Positions 24,101 through 35,944 are shown, numbered from the stretch's first letter. The stretch is DNA of 64,000 nt from Spinacia oleracea (GCF_020520425.1 NC_079489.1:22158001-22222000); one strand, 5' to 3'. The notes: generated by a model from the letters alone, not told the origin. A program made the numbers and translations.

Positions 24101-27100
24101 CAAGGTGGAAATTATAGAACATGTTGGAAGTACTTTGATATCAATCATTTTATAATATTAAAATAAAAATTCAATTTAATAGTAATAAAATAAAGAAGAA
24201 ATCAAAAAAGAAAATAATCCACCTGTTTCACACTTGATGGTCCGTTGTTCCATTTTAATAAAGCTTCAGTCTGTATTTATAATAATGCTCCACAAAAGGC
24301 TATTTCCTCTTATTCTTCCCACTTCTCTTGATATGTAGTTGAGGTTGTCACGGTCAGAAAGATATTTAACGAAGACACTAGAGAGAAGTCGTTTGTGTTT
24401 GATTCCCTTGAAAATTCCATTTGTCTTCTCACCATAATGCACCTGTTGGCCTCTGGCTAGATTTTTAATGTCTTAGAATTTACATGATGTTCAGAGGCCA
24501 TCACATGACAGGGAGTTAGAGAAGCTTTCTCATTTGATCGAGGTTCCACCATTGGCTGCAGTGGAGGATTATTAAATGTGAACAGGATATTCTTAGGGAT
24601 CTTTTTTCTGTAAATAATTTATCTGTTGCTTGATTCATCTCCCTCAGTTTCCAGCTTTTCCAGCAGCAAAATTTAGTTGGAAAGTGAAGGTACCTCTTAA
24701 GACGGGGCTTTGTGTGGGCGTTGGCGGTTGGGTGATTTAGTGCTAAACTGCTAATGACATGCTCCTAAAGCGAAGTCCAGGGTTGGTTATTTGACTTGAT
24801 ATCTGTTTGATTTGCCAAGATGATAGTGGCAAGTTACCTTTGGAGGTTGTTTGCTTTGAATGACGGAAGTTGGATTTTCCCTATAGAAATTTCGGATTGG
24901 CTGAAGATTAGTTTTATAGGGTTTGGTAAGGATAAGGAGATCACGGATGGCAGGTGGGTACAATTTTGCGGATACCGCACCGCACCAGCCTCAGATGGGG
25001 CGGGTATGAGCACGACTTTGGTGGGTAGTAGGCGGGTATGGTTACAAAAAGTCATACCAGCAACGGGTCGCGGGTAGGTGGTGGATTTGATGACATACCC
25101 GCAAAATACCCCCCTACCCGCCTACTCGCCCCAATATCCAACCGCATGTCGCCTACCCGCCTAACTTGTTTAGCCCAAATAAGACTTGGCTCAACAAAAA
25201 CATAATGGAGCATAACATAATGGCAGATTGGTATCCCAGGAACATAAGCCCAATCTTAGTAATATCCCATCCCTAAGAAGAAAAAACCCTAATGCTGTAC
25301 AAAATTTCCAAATTACCTACGCCTCCCTCTCTCTTATTACTCTGAAAATCTCAATCTCTCTTTCTAGTCTACATTTTTACCACTGATCAGATCACCTTAG
25401 TCGCTATGAGCTAAGTCATCCGGGAATTTTAGTTTAGGACTTACTCGATTCAGGGAGATGCGAAGAAATTGAGCTATACTGCAATTTTGGATTCTGATTA
25501 AAGAACAGTTAGTCCTCTGTCTCTGTACTTCTTTCAATTGTTAATATATTTTTTTGTTCTTATAGAAAGGGGACAACTAGAACTGTCGCAATGGTAAAGC
25601 CAGTACTAGATAGATATTAGTTCTAAGTAAACAAAATAGGGAGGCATAAACTAGTTAACATGGTTCACAAAAAAAATAGGCACCTAAAGCCATCAAACAT
25701 AAAATATTTACCTACACCAAAACAAAAATATACGCAGCTCAGCAGGTGTGATTGTTTACAATGCGCGTAGTAAAAGGCTCAAACTCTAGGCATCAAAAGA
25801 TAGGCATCCCCTTCATTATGTAAATTACCCTCCTGATAACCTAAATCATAACATTTGACGCAATTCGTCAGCATTTCATCTCCTAAAAAGCATGTATAAC
25901 CTGCTGAGGACTATTGCTTTGCTCCTAGGTTAGTATTGGATTCATTCTTTTCAATGTAAAACTACATAGAATAACATTAATGACTCGAACCACGGGAGAA
26001 AACAAACTACAAAAAAAATAACTATAGGCAACTTGAGGACTATGGCTATGCTCTATAATAGTATAGCATCATTCTTTCTCATTGAAAAAGCTACATCACA
26101 TAGAAGAATGAGTTGCAGCACAGAGAGAAAACAAACTACACAGACATAACCATAGGTTACCTGCTTCAGATTAAAATGTGCAGATGGTGTAATGTCTTCT
26201 ACATCTTTGTCATCATCGAGTAAGCTATCCAGCGACTCAGATGACATAGATTTTGTTCCTTGCAGAGCCTGCGTATAACAAAAGAATACCAAATAAAGGT
26301 AAAAGAAGAGAAGTATGATTGAGTCAATGTGAAAAGATGAGACGTGAAAGAGGAAGTATACCAGAAGTAACTTCATATGCTATTTGCTGGATCTAATAAA
26401 TTTACTTAAAATATCATTGTTCTACAAAGCAAGAGACATGTATAGATAGGGGAAAGCAAGAGACATGTATAGACAGGGGATCTTCACTTTTCTAGCAATG
26501 CTAATGCAAGCCATGTGTCTTATTAAAGGAGGATTAAAAACAAAACAACGATATATTGATATGTTATATGATAATTCATTATAACTTATGAATTTGCAAC
26601 CTCTGTAAATTGCAAAAGGGGAAAAAATAGCAACCTCCGTAAATTGCAAAAGAGGAATAAGTGCAACCGCTTAAGTCATTTAGGATTGAAAGCATCGAAA
26701 AAAATTGCAGTTGCAATTGCATTCATGATGACAGTCAGAGTTGCAGAAACATCATCTCATGACAAGCGTCAAGGATGCTATTTAAAGGAGGATAGCAATT
26801 GATAAGTCATTTCTCTCTCAGTGTGTCTCTTATTTTTCTGTGCAAACTAGAAATTATTGTTAAAATGCTTTCTATAGGTAATCTATTCTTTGTCGCCCAT
26901 TTTGGATGGTTGACATTGGTTCATATTACATCAACATCAATATTAACCCAATGCTACTAAAGAAGCTCTTGCGAGTAGTCTCCCCTCAGGCGGGGTAAGG
27001 GAAGTAAATGTATGTAGCCTTATCTTTGATAATTCACAACAATTACAATGTACTGAAAACGCAGTGATGGCAATCCTGTGGAGCACTTGGCTATGGTAGC

Positions 27101-30100
27101 TGGAGCTTTCCCAGGTTATACAGTAGACGAGATACAACGGAATTGAGCAAATTTGTACAGGTGTCAAGTGATCCTTTGTGAGGGTACCTTGTCTTCTTTC
27201 TGTACACCCTTTCCCACTGGGTTAATAAACAACCTTTTCTTATCCAAAAAAAAAACAAATATTCCATATTATCCAAGAGTAAAGTGGGGGTTGTCATAAA
27301 TATTACTTCACCATAAAATTGATGGTACAGAATGCTATTCCCCATGTCCCCTGTTAACTTCCCTCTTCTCATTTTTGGTGGGTTCACAAAATAAAAAATC
27401 GTATTTCCAATCATTTTACTTCTACACTTTGGGTCCCTACTTTACATCACCTCCCAAGTAAGACATTAAACTATACCCACTACCTTTTTTACTGACCTTT
27501 AATCAACAAAACACACTATAATTTCTCTCCTAAAAACGTCTGCCTGTGAGAAAAGAGAAGTTCAACCGGGCCGGAAGGAGTACATATGAGGAACTAAAAC
27601 AGAGTTATTGAGAAGTTTAGTCTGAATTCGCCTATACCGAGTATACCCTGATAGGATACATCTCGAATTTTCTACATCAAGATGCAGAAAGAACAGTTGA
27701 AAAAGTACCTTCTCCAACTGACACTGATCGTCAGACCCAGGAGGGCTTCTTTTGTACCTACTTTCATCAGCCAATGGACCCAACGAATCTGATGATTCAG
27801 AATTTGACTTTTGATGGGCCTATAGCACAAAATGATAACATGTATAATTAGCCATTGTAGCTTAAATATATGATAGTCTCATGAATAATACATATTGACA
27901 AATTTATCCTATTAACAACCCAGGGGGGAGGAAAGAATTGATCATTTAGCAGTTCTAGTAACATCAACCAATAAATACCGTCTCTAAACTGGTTTAGGAT
28001 ATGGAAAGTCCCAATTTCGCTAATGGTCTCAACTCTCAAACCAACCTTACATTTTCAGTTCATTAAAGACTTAACAAAGACCTCTCATCTCCACTGACCA
28101 CATATAACGCAATTTTTTACTGCTAATAAAATTTACTCTGAAGGACTCCCGATTACTTTGTTAAAGCTTACTAATGACCCGTGATCCAAAAATACAGCGA
28201 CTCGTGGTAAGGTAAAGAAACGCAAAAAATTGGAGAGGCATTTAGCATCAATATCAGATATCACACTTTAGACCACTGAAATACAACTGTGTGAAGCAAC
28301 CAAAGAGAAGCATCAAAGGAAAGCAAGGGAAGTGTACTCTATGTCTCTATCCCACAGACTAGCAACTCATCATCCATGAGACTATTTGAAAAATGTTATG
28401 ATATCCAGTCACAATATCCAAAGGATATCCGGTTCACATATCCTAAAAAGACTTCCTTCCCCTGTTCAGTTATTACACCCAAGCTTCCATATTTAAATTG
28501 CTAACAAGCCCAGTGAATCCAAATTAAACCTCAACCGGTCTATTCCAAAGGTAAATACCCAGCTAACAACACCCAAAATATGACAAATAATTTACCATTT
28601 GCAAATCACATAATAAAAATATGAGGAATGAGTAACAGGTTAATAAAAGACATCACTGACAACTATATTTGCAACTTGTATCCCAAACAAGTCTCCTGCT
28701 AATCAAGAACTACAATCTTTGCGCAGTCAAAGTCCAAACACTACACATAAATACATAATCCTTGCACCATCAGAATTTTAAATACAATTTCAGTTTTGGT
28801 TTCTTGGTGAATCGGAAAATTCATTAAAACAATAATTACTTTTTAATGTTTCAATCTCTCAATTTTTACCAAGAAAAAAACAGATGGAATTTTTTTAATT
28901 TTTGAGTTACAAGTATTTTCACTGATAACTTTAAGGTTCTACATTAACAATCATGAAACTAAAGGGAAAGTGTATAAGAATGTCATAGTACTAGGTCCAT
29001 AAAAGGATGATGACATGATAAGGAACAACACAGACAGAATAGCAACGCTCAGATGTTCCACAATCGCCAATCATGCAACTTTTTGTCAGATGTATAGAAT
29101 AGACGAACTCTCAACTAAACATAAACAAGAGATAGAGCAAACAAAACATTCTTACTTACTGAATATGCAAAGAGAGTGTCCAACAATAAGCCAGCATCTT
29201 CCTCCCCTGTGGTTTTCAGAAAGATATCTCCATAAGTAATAATCACATAAGCGTGCAACTTCACTTTCCTAAGTAATTTAACAGATACGGAGTACATTGC
29301 AACAAAAAATCACAAAGATTAACAATGGGTACCTTTGTCTTTAATCACTTTATCTATCAGAGAAGGTGTAAATCCCATTCCAATGAAGGAAGATCTTAAA
29401 TTAGTTCCTGATGAGCTGGCAACATTTTCCTGAGAAAGATAAATCAATAAGATAGAAAGACATCAATATATCTTGACTCTTGAACGAAGCCTTATACTCC
29501 CTAAACATGAGTCAGACTCACATTACAGTAGCGCAAGGAAAAGGGAGCACTAACGGCTTAATGTAATGGAATTTTTAGCAAACAAAAGTGAGTCCATTCA
29601 GAATTAAGAACGACACACATATAACACAACAAAAATATAATGTAATCAGCAAGACTGCTAAATTATTTTTAACTTAAGAAAACCCAGTTTGTAGAAGAAC
29701 CTCCCACACCCACACCCACACGCACACACAAGGTTAAGAATATACTTCCACTACTTCCTGTAAGTCTCTTGCTGGTTTACAATGACAAACACTTGTTGCA
29801 TATTAATTCACAGAAGATTAAAATTATACTTTGTTCCACATTCAATAGCTTGCTTCCTATTTTGAGCATTTTCTATACAATGTTCAATAATTCCTAGTAC
29901 TATACTTAATATTCCAAGATATCCTATTTTTCAAACTTCTCACACAAATATGACATTTATCAGGCAAGGAAGTTGCGACCTTACGAATGCAAATAGATTG
30001 CAATATCACTTGTCACCCACTTATAATTCCATTTTCGTTATCTAAATAAATTTTTTGCAGGACCCTCTCTAAAAATTTTAATTAATTTCTTCTTAGTGTT

Positions 30101-30495
30101 CATAACTTCTTTGCTCATCAATGACCAATTATTTGGTTAGTTTATTGTTCCTTCAACTCCTGTATCAACATAAATACCACGTAAATAAACGTCGCACGTG
30201 CTAAAAACCAGTCAACGCTTTAGATGAAGCTAATAACAAAAAAATGTCACATTACCCCAAGATGCCTTGACTCTGCAACCTCGACCTCAGATGACATCCC
30301 AAACCCCAATCCACCAATGTTTTGCATGCTTTGAATTTCACCTTCCCCATCAGATAAACTTTCAGTATCTGAGATGTTTAAAACCTTAGGCTGAAAAGGC
30401 CATGGATATAATAAGCAACAGGTATATATTTGACTAATATAAAATACAGATTTCATAGATCATACTTCAAAAAGTTGAGAACAACATACCATCAT
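12067..30495 (-). CDS. DRM3: DRM3-type DNA (cytosine-5) methyltransferase
   Basis: Eleven coding exons: 30490-30546 (ATG at 30493-30495), 30256-30390, 29333-29429, 29160-29206, 27709-27819, 26161-26268, 20876-20975, 18464-18573, 15606-15708, 15006-15085 and 12067-13458. All joins keep frame, giving 762 residues. UBA-type modules lie near 63-92, 183-215 and 249-285 (MGF or MNF signatures). A DRM methyltransferase domain with rearranged motif order fills about 440-762: motif I SGIGG from 641, motif IV NPC with C719. The ENV motif is replaced by GNF (445-447), so catalysis is doubtful. Arabidopsis DRM3 is a divergent paralogue needed for full RdDM. The DRM3 call rests on the CQNP context and overall resemblance. 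The gene converges on the polygalacturonase. Confidence 0.9.
13459..14923. other. DRM3 intron with a GC-rich repeat remnant
   Basis: This is the last intron. At 13880-14560 lie short GC-rich segments (CGGGACG-type near 13895; CGGTTCACGACCCGG near 14463) that look like a decayed mobile element. No ends or TSD were found. A CT microsatellite is at 14394-14410. The open frame at 14240-14551 shows no recognisable protein. Confidence 0.35.
14924..15030 (-). repeat. Tandem duplication spanning a DRM3 splice donor
   Basis: Two copies with a 55-bp offset (ATTATGAACAGG at 14924 and 14979) each contain the exon-end/donor sequence CCAAG|GTTTTAA on the minus strand. The proximal donor (exon edge at 15006) keeps the DRM3 frame. 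The duplicate donor (edge at 14952) would add 54 nt with an in-frame TGA. Confidence 0.75.
15167..15400. mobile_element. Stowaway-like MITE
   Basis: The left end, near ACACCTCCAATTTTTGTTC, pairs imperfectly with the right end, AAAATAAACAGACGGAGTA. It is AT-rich and non-coding, in the DRM3 intron between exons 15006-15085 and 15606-15708. The ends are diverged. Confidence 0.5.
16090..16795. mobile_element. Foldback (Mutator-type) MITE with 9-bp TSD
   Basis: A 706-bp element beginning GGAAAATTTGTC and ending GCAAATTTTCC. Its inverted arms of about 280 bp pair across most of the length. A perfect 9-bp TSD, ATTAAACTA, lies at 16081-16089 and 16796-16804. A 9-bp TSD with long arms indicates a Mutator-derived non-autonomous element. 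The transcript of the DRM3 intron would form a long hairpin here. Confidence 0.85.
16956..17049. mobile_element. Possible small hAT-like remnant
   Basis: A 94-bp stretch has degenerate GACCTGACC motifs and a right end CATCTCTA matching the complement of the 5863 element's TAGAGATG end. The candidate TSD is weak (5 of 8). Confidence 0.3.
17341..18215. repeat. Degenerate GACACGG-type repeat element
   Basis: Both ends carry repeated GACACGG/GTGTCGG motifs (17358-17480 and 18130-18215), with AT-rich sequence between. The outer sequences GATGTTGCTTAGACACGG and CCGACAC..ACAT resemble inverted ends. No convincing TSD is seen. It is probably another non-autonomous element in a DRM3 intron. Confidence 0.4.
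18745..19265 (-). mobile_element. 5'-truncated RTE-type LINE fragment
   Basis: On the minus strand the sequence encodes broken C-terminal LINE segments, including KDMEKLGLQDDVALDNGGW and WRRMIFVDDY, typical of the 3' end of plant RTE-clade elements. It ends in a TTG-rich tail (ACAACAACAAACAAAC on plus, near 18760). Upstream frames (to about 19260) are shifted and contain stops. It lies in the DRM3 intron between exons at 18573 and 20876. Confidence 0.7.
20174..20422. mobile_element. Stowaway-like MITE with TA TSD
   Basis: The ends CTTCCACCATTCCAAAATTA and AATATGGAACGGAGGAAG are inverted repeats including a TTGCACC/GGTGCAA block. TA flanks both ends. Confidence 0.7.
22199..22435. mobile_element. 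Stowaway-like MITE with TA TSD
   Basis: The left end CTCCCTTCCTCCCTAAAAGA and the right end ATGGGGAGGGAG are inverted termini. TA flanks at 22197-22198 and 22436-22437. The interior is AT-rich. Confidence 0.65.
22997..23100. repeat. Two-copy 52-bp tandem duplication
   Basis: CGTGTACAAGCAATTTTTG starts at 22997 and again at 23049. The units are near-identical, with a few substitutions in the middle and near the ends. Confidence 0.85.
23358..23612. mobile_element. Stowaway-like MITE with TA TSD
   Basis: CTTCCTCCCTC at the left and ACGGAGGAAG at the right, together with an inner TTGCACCATTTG/CAAATGGTGCAA inverted pair, define the ends. TA flanks both. Confidence 0.7.
24948..25165. repeat. Degenerate GCGGGTA-type repeat, hAT-like remnant
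   Basis: GGTGGGTA/GGCGGGTATG motifs on plus (24951-25080) and ACCCGCCTAC motifs (25090-25165) form an inverted arrangement like the bodies of the hAT elements at 7777 and 47941. The left end GGATGGCAGG resembles their termini. No matching right end or TSD was found. Confidence 0.4.
26925..27040 (-). mobile_element. SINE-like 3' fragment
   Basis: On the minus strand, GCTACATACATTTACTT, CTTACCCCGCCT and a terminal CATTGGGTTAATATTG resemble the 3' part of Au-type plant SINEs. No TSD could be set. The adjacent 27040-27260 ends in an A-run near 27246 and might be a separate LINE/SINE 3' end. Confidence 0.35.
27820..29159. other. DRM3 intron, no recognisable content
   Basis: AT-rich intron between exons 27709-27819 and 29160-29206. 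No repeat structure or coding similarity is seen apart from short A/T runs. Confidence 0.5.
29430..30255. other. DRM3 intron with short CA-rich run
   Basis: Intron between exons 29333-29429 and 30256-30390. The only structured sequence is CACCCACACCCACACGCACA at about 29705-29728. Confidence 0.5.
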
Positions 30496-31475
30496 GAGAT
30501 ACAATAGCAGCAACAGTGCTCAAGATGTGTACTTGGTGATCCTAAACTGCAAAAACTGAGCACTTTCTAGATATTCCTGAGAGAAACAGTCAAGCAACCA
30601 TTATAAGAAAACTGAAACATAGCTATGGTTCTTTGTGTGCTTTAGCTCTTCAGACGATATTTAAGGAGACGCACACATTTCAAAGAATAACTAGTTGATT
30701 AGCCATTTAAAAAAAATGGAGGGGGAACATTAGTTTCATGCACTGGGGCTTATAATATAAGTGTGCCGTGAATAGAAGGAACAAGGCACCCAATAATGAA
30801 CAGTGTTGCTTAACCATATCCATAATGCAATTACGGTTTCCATCTTCCCCTAATTCTATCCTGAATATCCTTTATTTACTACCGAATAAGTGGGAAATGT
30901 ATATTGTTGGATTGAGGTGTGATCACGGGGAAAATTTAAAAGTTAGAAGCATAAGTTTTTGGAACAATGATAAAGGAGTTAAGGAGCCGTTTGAACTAAC
31001 ATTTTCCTTCCAAATCTTTCAAACATTTGAAGGATTCGGTTTAGTTAAAGAGGAAGAAAAATGAATACCTTCAATTCCCTACGGCCTACCTTTCCTTTCG
31101 CCCGTTCCATACCCGAGCAAGAAAAAAAAATGGATCTTTCAGTCTCCCTTCCCTTCATTTCCCTCGACATTCCCTCATCCAAACACACTATTACTCTATT
31201 ACTGAATTCGGCATTATCACTAGATATCCCATAACAGTAATGGTGAAATTCTTTTAGGAATTTCCGGCACAAAGACTACAACAAACCAGTATCATCAAAC
31301 TAAAGCATCAACGTGATCCATACAAATCCCTAAAACAATGCAATTTCCACATGCACAGAAAATCAAAAAAAATCAAAAAAAAAAGTGAAGAAAATACAAA
31401 TAAAATCAACAAAAAGATTCCCAACAAAAATCAATACAAACTAGAAAAGTGAAGAAAATATATGAGGAAAATAAC

Positions 31476-31818
31476 CTATACACTATCGTCAACACCGAGA
31501 ATAGCAGCAGCGGAGAAGGAGAGGTGGCCGGAAGTCCCCTAAATTGAAAATCCTCAATGGCGGAGGCGCCGCCGATAAGAGGTGGTGATACAACTGAAGC
31601 TGGTGGCTTTGGTGAAAGAGAGTTGATGGATGGTGGTTTTGTTGAAGGTGGGCGCAATCAGAAGGCGGAGGACGGCGTCAGGTGCCGCGGACGACGGAGG
31701 AGACTAGAGGAGAGAGAAAGAAAAGTGTGTGTGTTTGTGATTGTGATTGTGATTGTGTTTGTGTTTGTGTTTGTGTATGAGCAGTATGACTATGCTTTGA
31801 CCGTGATTCAATTAAATA
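31476..31818 (-). promoter_or_regulatory. DRM3 5' UTR exon and promoter
   Basis: A pyrimidine- and GC-rich minus-strand segment (about 31476-31700) ends in a possible donor ATAG|GTTATT. It fits a non-coding first exon spliced to the exon carrying the ATG at 30495, where every upstream frame contains a stop. A TG/TTTG microsatellite lies at 31724-31780. The MULE terminus at 31819 is only about 100-150 bp upstream of the likely start of transcription. Confidence 0.5.
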
Positions 31819-31906
31819 CGGTTTTTTCATGAAATGCCCCTGAGGTTTTAAAAAACGCACCAAATACCCTCGCCTGTTTCGATTCACATAATATACCCCT
31901 ATTTTT
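31819..31906 (+). repeat. MULE left terminal inverted repeat
   Basis: 88 bp, identical to the complement of 36624-36711. It contains ATGCCCCTGAGG, CACCAAATACCC and ATATACCCCTA phrases; variants of these recur just inside both ends (31921-31935; 36480-36610). Confidence 0.93.
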
Positions 31907-32484
31907 CTGTACTGTTCATGACATGCCCCTGTTAGCTAACGCCGTTAGTCTGCCGTTAGTGGTGTTTTACTTATTTGCCCTTAATTTTGGTTTAGCGCCA
32001 TTGACTTCCTTCACTTTCACAGAAAGACCAAAAAAAAAAAAAAAAACCGTTCACATTTTTCTCTTTCTCTCTCCTCTCCCCTGTTCTTCTTCAAGCTCTA
32101 ATCCTACTCAAACCCTAGAAATTCTGGGAAGATCTTCAATATTTTTGTGAATTTTGCTGCGCACCTTAAAGGCGAGTTCGTGGGTTGTGATTTTGCTTCA
32201 ATCGCGACAAAAAAGGGAGAAACTTGAGGCGATTTCCAGTTGAGTTAGTGTTGAAGAGGAAACGGGAATTTAAAGTTGGTTAGTCTACTTCCAGGTAATA
32301 ATCTCTTCTCCTCTGTTTAATTTTGCTGGTAAACTTGTTTTTTTTTCACGAAATCGATTAGGGTTAGGGTTTGTGAAATTGTCAGTTTTTTTTTTAAAAT
32401 TGCGCAACTTTCTTGTTGGTTATTGGTCAATTGTGGTTGTTGGAATGAAAATTGATGTTAGTTTCATTATTTTTTCCCTTTAGG

Positions 32485-35400
32485 ATGAGTGCTATTTGGT
32501 TGTTACTACGTTATGGGTCACATAGTTTTGATATTAGAGTGGGAGACATGGAAAAATATCGTTTGTTGAAGTTGTTTCTTGATATCTTTGAGGAATCAGT
32601 TAAGCAAGATGTTTTTTTGCCTAGTACCTTTAGCTTGTATGTTGAGGGTCCTTGTGGTAAGGTTGAATTGAATGATGATAAGACTTTAAGGCTTCTGTGG
32701 GGATGGAATTGGGGTAAAGACACTGCTGAAATTTGGGTTGAGGGAACAGATAAACCAGGATTGGTGTTTAGGAATGCTGTTGCAACAATTGAGAATCATA
32801 GAAAGGAAAAAGAGAGACAACTTAAGGAGAGACAAGAGGAACTGTTGAGGGCTCAAAGAGAGGAGGAAGAGGCAATGAGGAAACAACAGGAAAGGGAGGA
32901 CATTTTGAGGGAAATACAGGAACAAATGGAGTACACTGTGGCTATGGAGGTCCCTGTTGTTGATTGTGAGGACATGAAGGTTGAGTATGTGAGAGTCATT
33001 AGCAAAGATGATGCTGATGAGGTGTTTCCAGGTTGCTCTCAACCAAAACAAACACAAGAATCCCCAAAGAAACAACCCACCCCACCCAAACACACAAATC
33101 ATGTTGCTTCTAAGTCAAAAGGCAAGGATAAGCCTGCTTCTAAGAAACTAACCCCCAAAAGGAGGGCATCAGCTAAACAACCCACCCCACAGAAACAACC
33201 CACCCCACCTAAACAACCCACCAAACAACCTACACCACCACCCCCACCACCCCCACCACATAAAGAACCCACCCAACCAAAACAACAACAACACACACCA
33301 CCACCAGAACATCCCACCTCTCCACCACAACAACAACAACACACACCACCACCAGAACATCCCACCTCTCCACCACAACATCACACCCCTCCACCACCAC
33401 CACAAAATCCCACTCCACCACAGAACAACCAAACTGATGAGCCTAACAATCAAGCACCACCTGATCAAGCTCAGCCAGTGAAAAAGAAGGGGGGCAGAGC
33501 TAGACCTGAGGGGTTTAGGGTTAACAAAGTCACTGCTAAGAAGGCTGGAACTTGGGTTTCCAAGGGAAAGGGAAAAGGGAGAAAGGGTACAGGAAGGTCT
33601 AAGACACCAGGGGTTTTTGCTGATGTTGGTGAGATATGTTCAGAAGAGGAGAGTGAGGATTCTGATTATGAGGAATCAGATTCTGAACAAGAGGATGTTC
33701 TGAATGATTGGATTGATTCTGATGTTGATGATGAGGTGATTCCTGATGATATTCCTGATTTGGGGTTTGAGGATTGTCTAAATGGTTCCTCAAAGATGGA
33801 TAAGGCCTATAAAAATGGCAAAATATGGACTGATCAACCATATGGGTCCATTAAGTTAGAACCCTGGTTGATCTTTCATGATAAGGCCACATTTCTTGAA
33901 GTGTTGAGAAGTTACTGCATACAGGAGGGGTTTGGGCTTAGTGTTGAGAGGGCTGATAATAGGAGGTACACAGCAGTTTGTGCAGTGGAGTCATGTGACT
34001 GGAGGATACATGCCAGTAGGTTGTTTGACAATGTTAGCTGGGCCATTAAGGTGATCAGTGGGTCCCACAGAACTTGTGGGAGGCTTGAGGAGAATCCAGT
34101 AGTGACCTCTGAGTGGTTGTGTAAGCATATGTTGGGGGAAATAGAGGCAAATCCAGAGATTCCAGTGGAGACATTGAGGAGGTATGCACAGGAGAAGTTT
34201 CAGTTGAGGGTGAAAAAGAGGCTATTGTACAAGGTCAGGAGTATGGCAAAGGGAAAGCTGCATGGTGGTTGGGCTGAAGCATATGAGCTGTTGCCTAGAT
34301 ATGCTGAGATGATTAAGCAAACAAACCCAGGGAGTCATGCACTTATAACATGGGGGGCCAGTAGTGGGGATGTGAACCCAAAATTCAGAGCTTGCTTCTT
34401 CTCATTTGCTGCACAAGTCAGGGGGTTTCTAAGGGGTTGTAGGCCCATAATTGGAATAGATGGGGCTCATTTAAGTGGTTTCTACAAGGGCATTCTACTG
34501 ACAGCAGTTGGCATAGATGGGAATAATGAAATTTTTGTTCTTGCCTATGGGATAGTAGACACTGAGAGTTGTGACAGTTGGACCTACTTCATGAGATGTT
34601 TGAGGCAAATGTTTGAGCAGGAGGGTTGCAACAGAGATGATTGGACCTTCATCAGTGATAGGATGAAGGTATGTGTACTGATCTGATATTTACTCTTTTC
34701 TGATCTTTACTTTTTCTTATGTTTATGTTTCTATATTAATGAACCTGTTTTTGTTGTTTGCTGATGTGTAGGGTGTTGAGTTGGCAGTTAGAGAAACTTT
34801 TCCTAGAGCAACTAGGAGAGTTTGCTGCCAACACCTATACATGAATTGTAAGAACAATGGCTTCAGTGGATCTGCATTCCACAAGCTATTTTGGATAGCT
34901 GCTAATGCATACAATGAGTATATTACCCCTGAACTTGTTGTTTGTTGTTTAATCATATTCATGCATAATATACCCCTGAACTTGTTGTTTGTTGGTTAAT
35001 GTCTGGTGTACAGCAATCAGAAGTTGGTGTATGCAGAGGGTGGGGGCTAGATTTGACAAGGCAGTTGACATGGAGGAAGGTCAGCTCACTGCATATGCAT
35101 TGAAAGAGTTAGAGGAGAGGACAGCTGAGTCCAGGTTATGTTATGCCACAGCATGTGGAGGGGGTGAATTTGAGGTTAGGGATGGACATGTCAACTTCCC
35201 AATTAGGCTTGCAACAAGAAGTTGTGCCTGTGGGAAGTGGCAGATCTGTGGAATCCCCTGCAAGCATGCACTGAGGGTCATATATGACCAAAGGATGAAC
35301 CCCCATGATTTCATATCCCCATGGTTCAAGGCTGCTGCATACAAGCTAACCTATGCAGAACATATTCATCCTATGGCAGATCCATCTCAGTGGCCTGACT

Positions 35401-35672
35401 TTGGTCTTCCTTCCATTCAGCCTCCAACCATCAAAAGACCATCTGGCAGACCTGCTAAGAAGAGAAAGAGAGGGGCAAATGAACCAAAGAAAGGGAAGAG
35501 GAACACAAATGTGAAATGTGGAAAGTGTAGAGAGTTTGGTCACAACTCAAGAACATGCAAGAGTGGAGGAACAAGTGCCACTGGACCAAGTACTTCAAAG
35601 AGTGGTGCAGCAGGAGCAAGTACATCAAATGGGGGACCAAACACAAGGAAGAGGTCAAAGGCAGCTGCATAG
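32485..35672 (+). CDS. MULE transposase (mudrA-like), internally deleted
   Basis: Exon 1 is 32485-34668 (728 codons), after a leader intron at 32295-32483. Exon 2 starts at 34772; the last exon probably starts at 35014 and ends at 35672. Order: N-terminal PB1-like region; charged coiled coil; Pro/Gln/His-rich linker (about 200-330); acidic tract; Mutator DNA-binding domain (about 470-540); MULE transposase core with IGIDGAHL (D659) and SDRMK (D725); SWIM zinc finger (CACGKWQICGIPCKH); CCHC knuckle (CGKCREFGHNSRTC). Between AYNEY (about 34905-34919) and IRSW (35016) the stretch expected to hold the third catalytic acid is missing. In its place is a duplicated 23-bp segment (34925, 34972). The start at 32485 directly follows the intron acceptor. 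Probably inactive. Confidence 0.85.
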
Positions 35673-35944
35673 TCACCTCAGTTGGCTATATTTTGTGAAT
35701 TGTAGTGCACAAAGCTAAACTAACTTAGTCAAATCAGTTTAGTCAGAATCAGTTTAGTTAGAATCAGTTTTTGGAAACAGTTGTGCAGAGATCATTTTTT
35801 GGAAACAGTGAAATGCTTAGAACACCTCTTTTTGTGCAGTTCAGTGGTGTTTGTCCACTTAAAGTTCAGTTTATGTAAAGCTTATTTGCTTGAACAAGTA
35901 TTTATGGAACAAAGTCTCTTTATTTCATGAAATTTGTTACAACT

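Larger units (their letters stand above)
20976..26160. other. Large DRM3 intron, MITE-rich
   Basis: This 5.2-kb intron separates exon 20876-20975 from exon 26161-26268. It contains two Stowaway-like MITEs, a 52-bp tandem duplication and a degenerate GGCGGGTA repeat, listed separately. Between them (21000-22190, 23620-24940, 25170-26160) no coding similarity or structured repeat is seen. A further CTCCTCCTGTTCC terminus at 21741 suggests a decayed MITE without a clear partner. Confidence 0.6.

Noticed and set aside
27260-27575. Another Stowaway MITE ending CGGAAGGAGTA
   Set aside because: Only the right terminus is convincing; no matching left end could be found.
31557-31832. Plus-strand ORF over the DRM3 5' exon
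   Set aside because: Antisense to the likely 5' UTR and extends into a TG microsatellite; Val/Phe repeats are microsatellite translation.
33099-33841. Minus-strand Gly/Trp- and His-rich ORFs
   Set aside because: Antisense shadows of the Pro/Gln/His-rich and acidic tracts of the MULE transposase.
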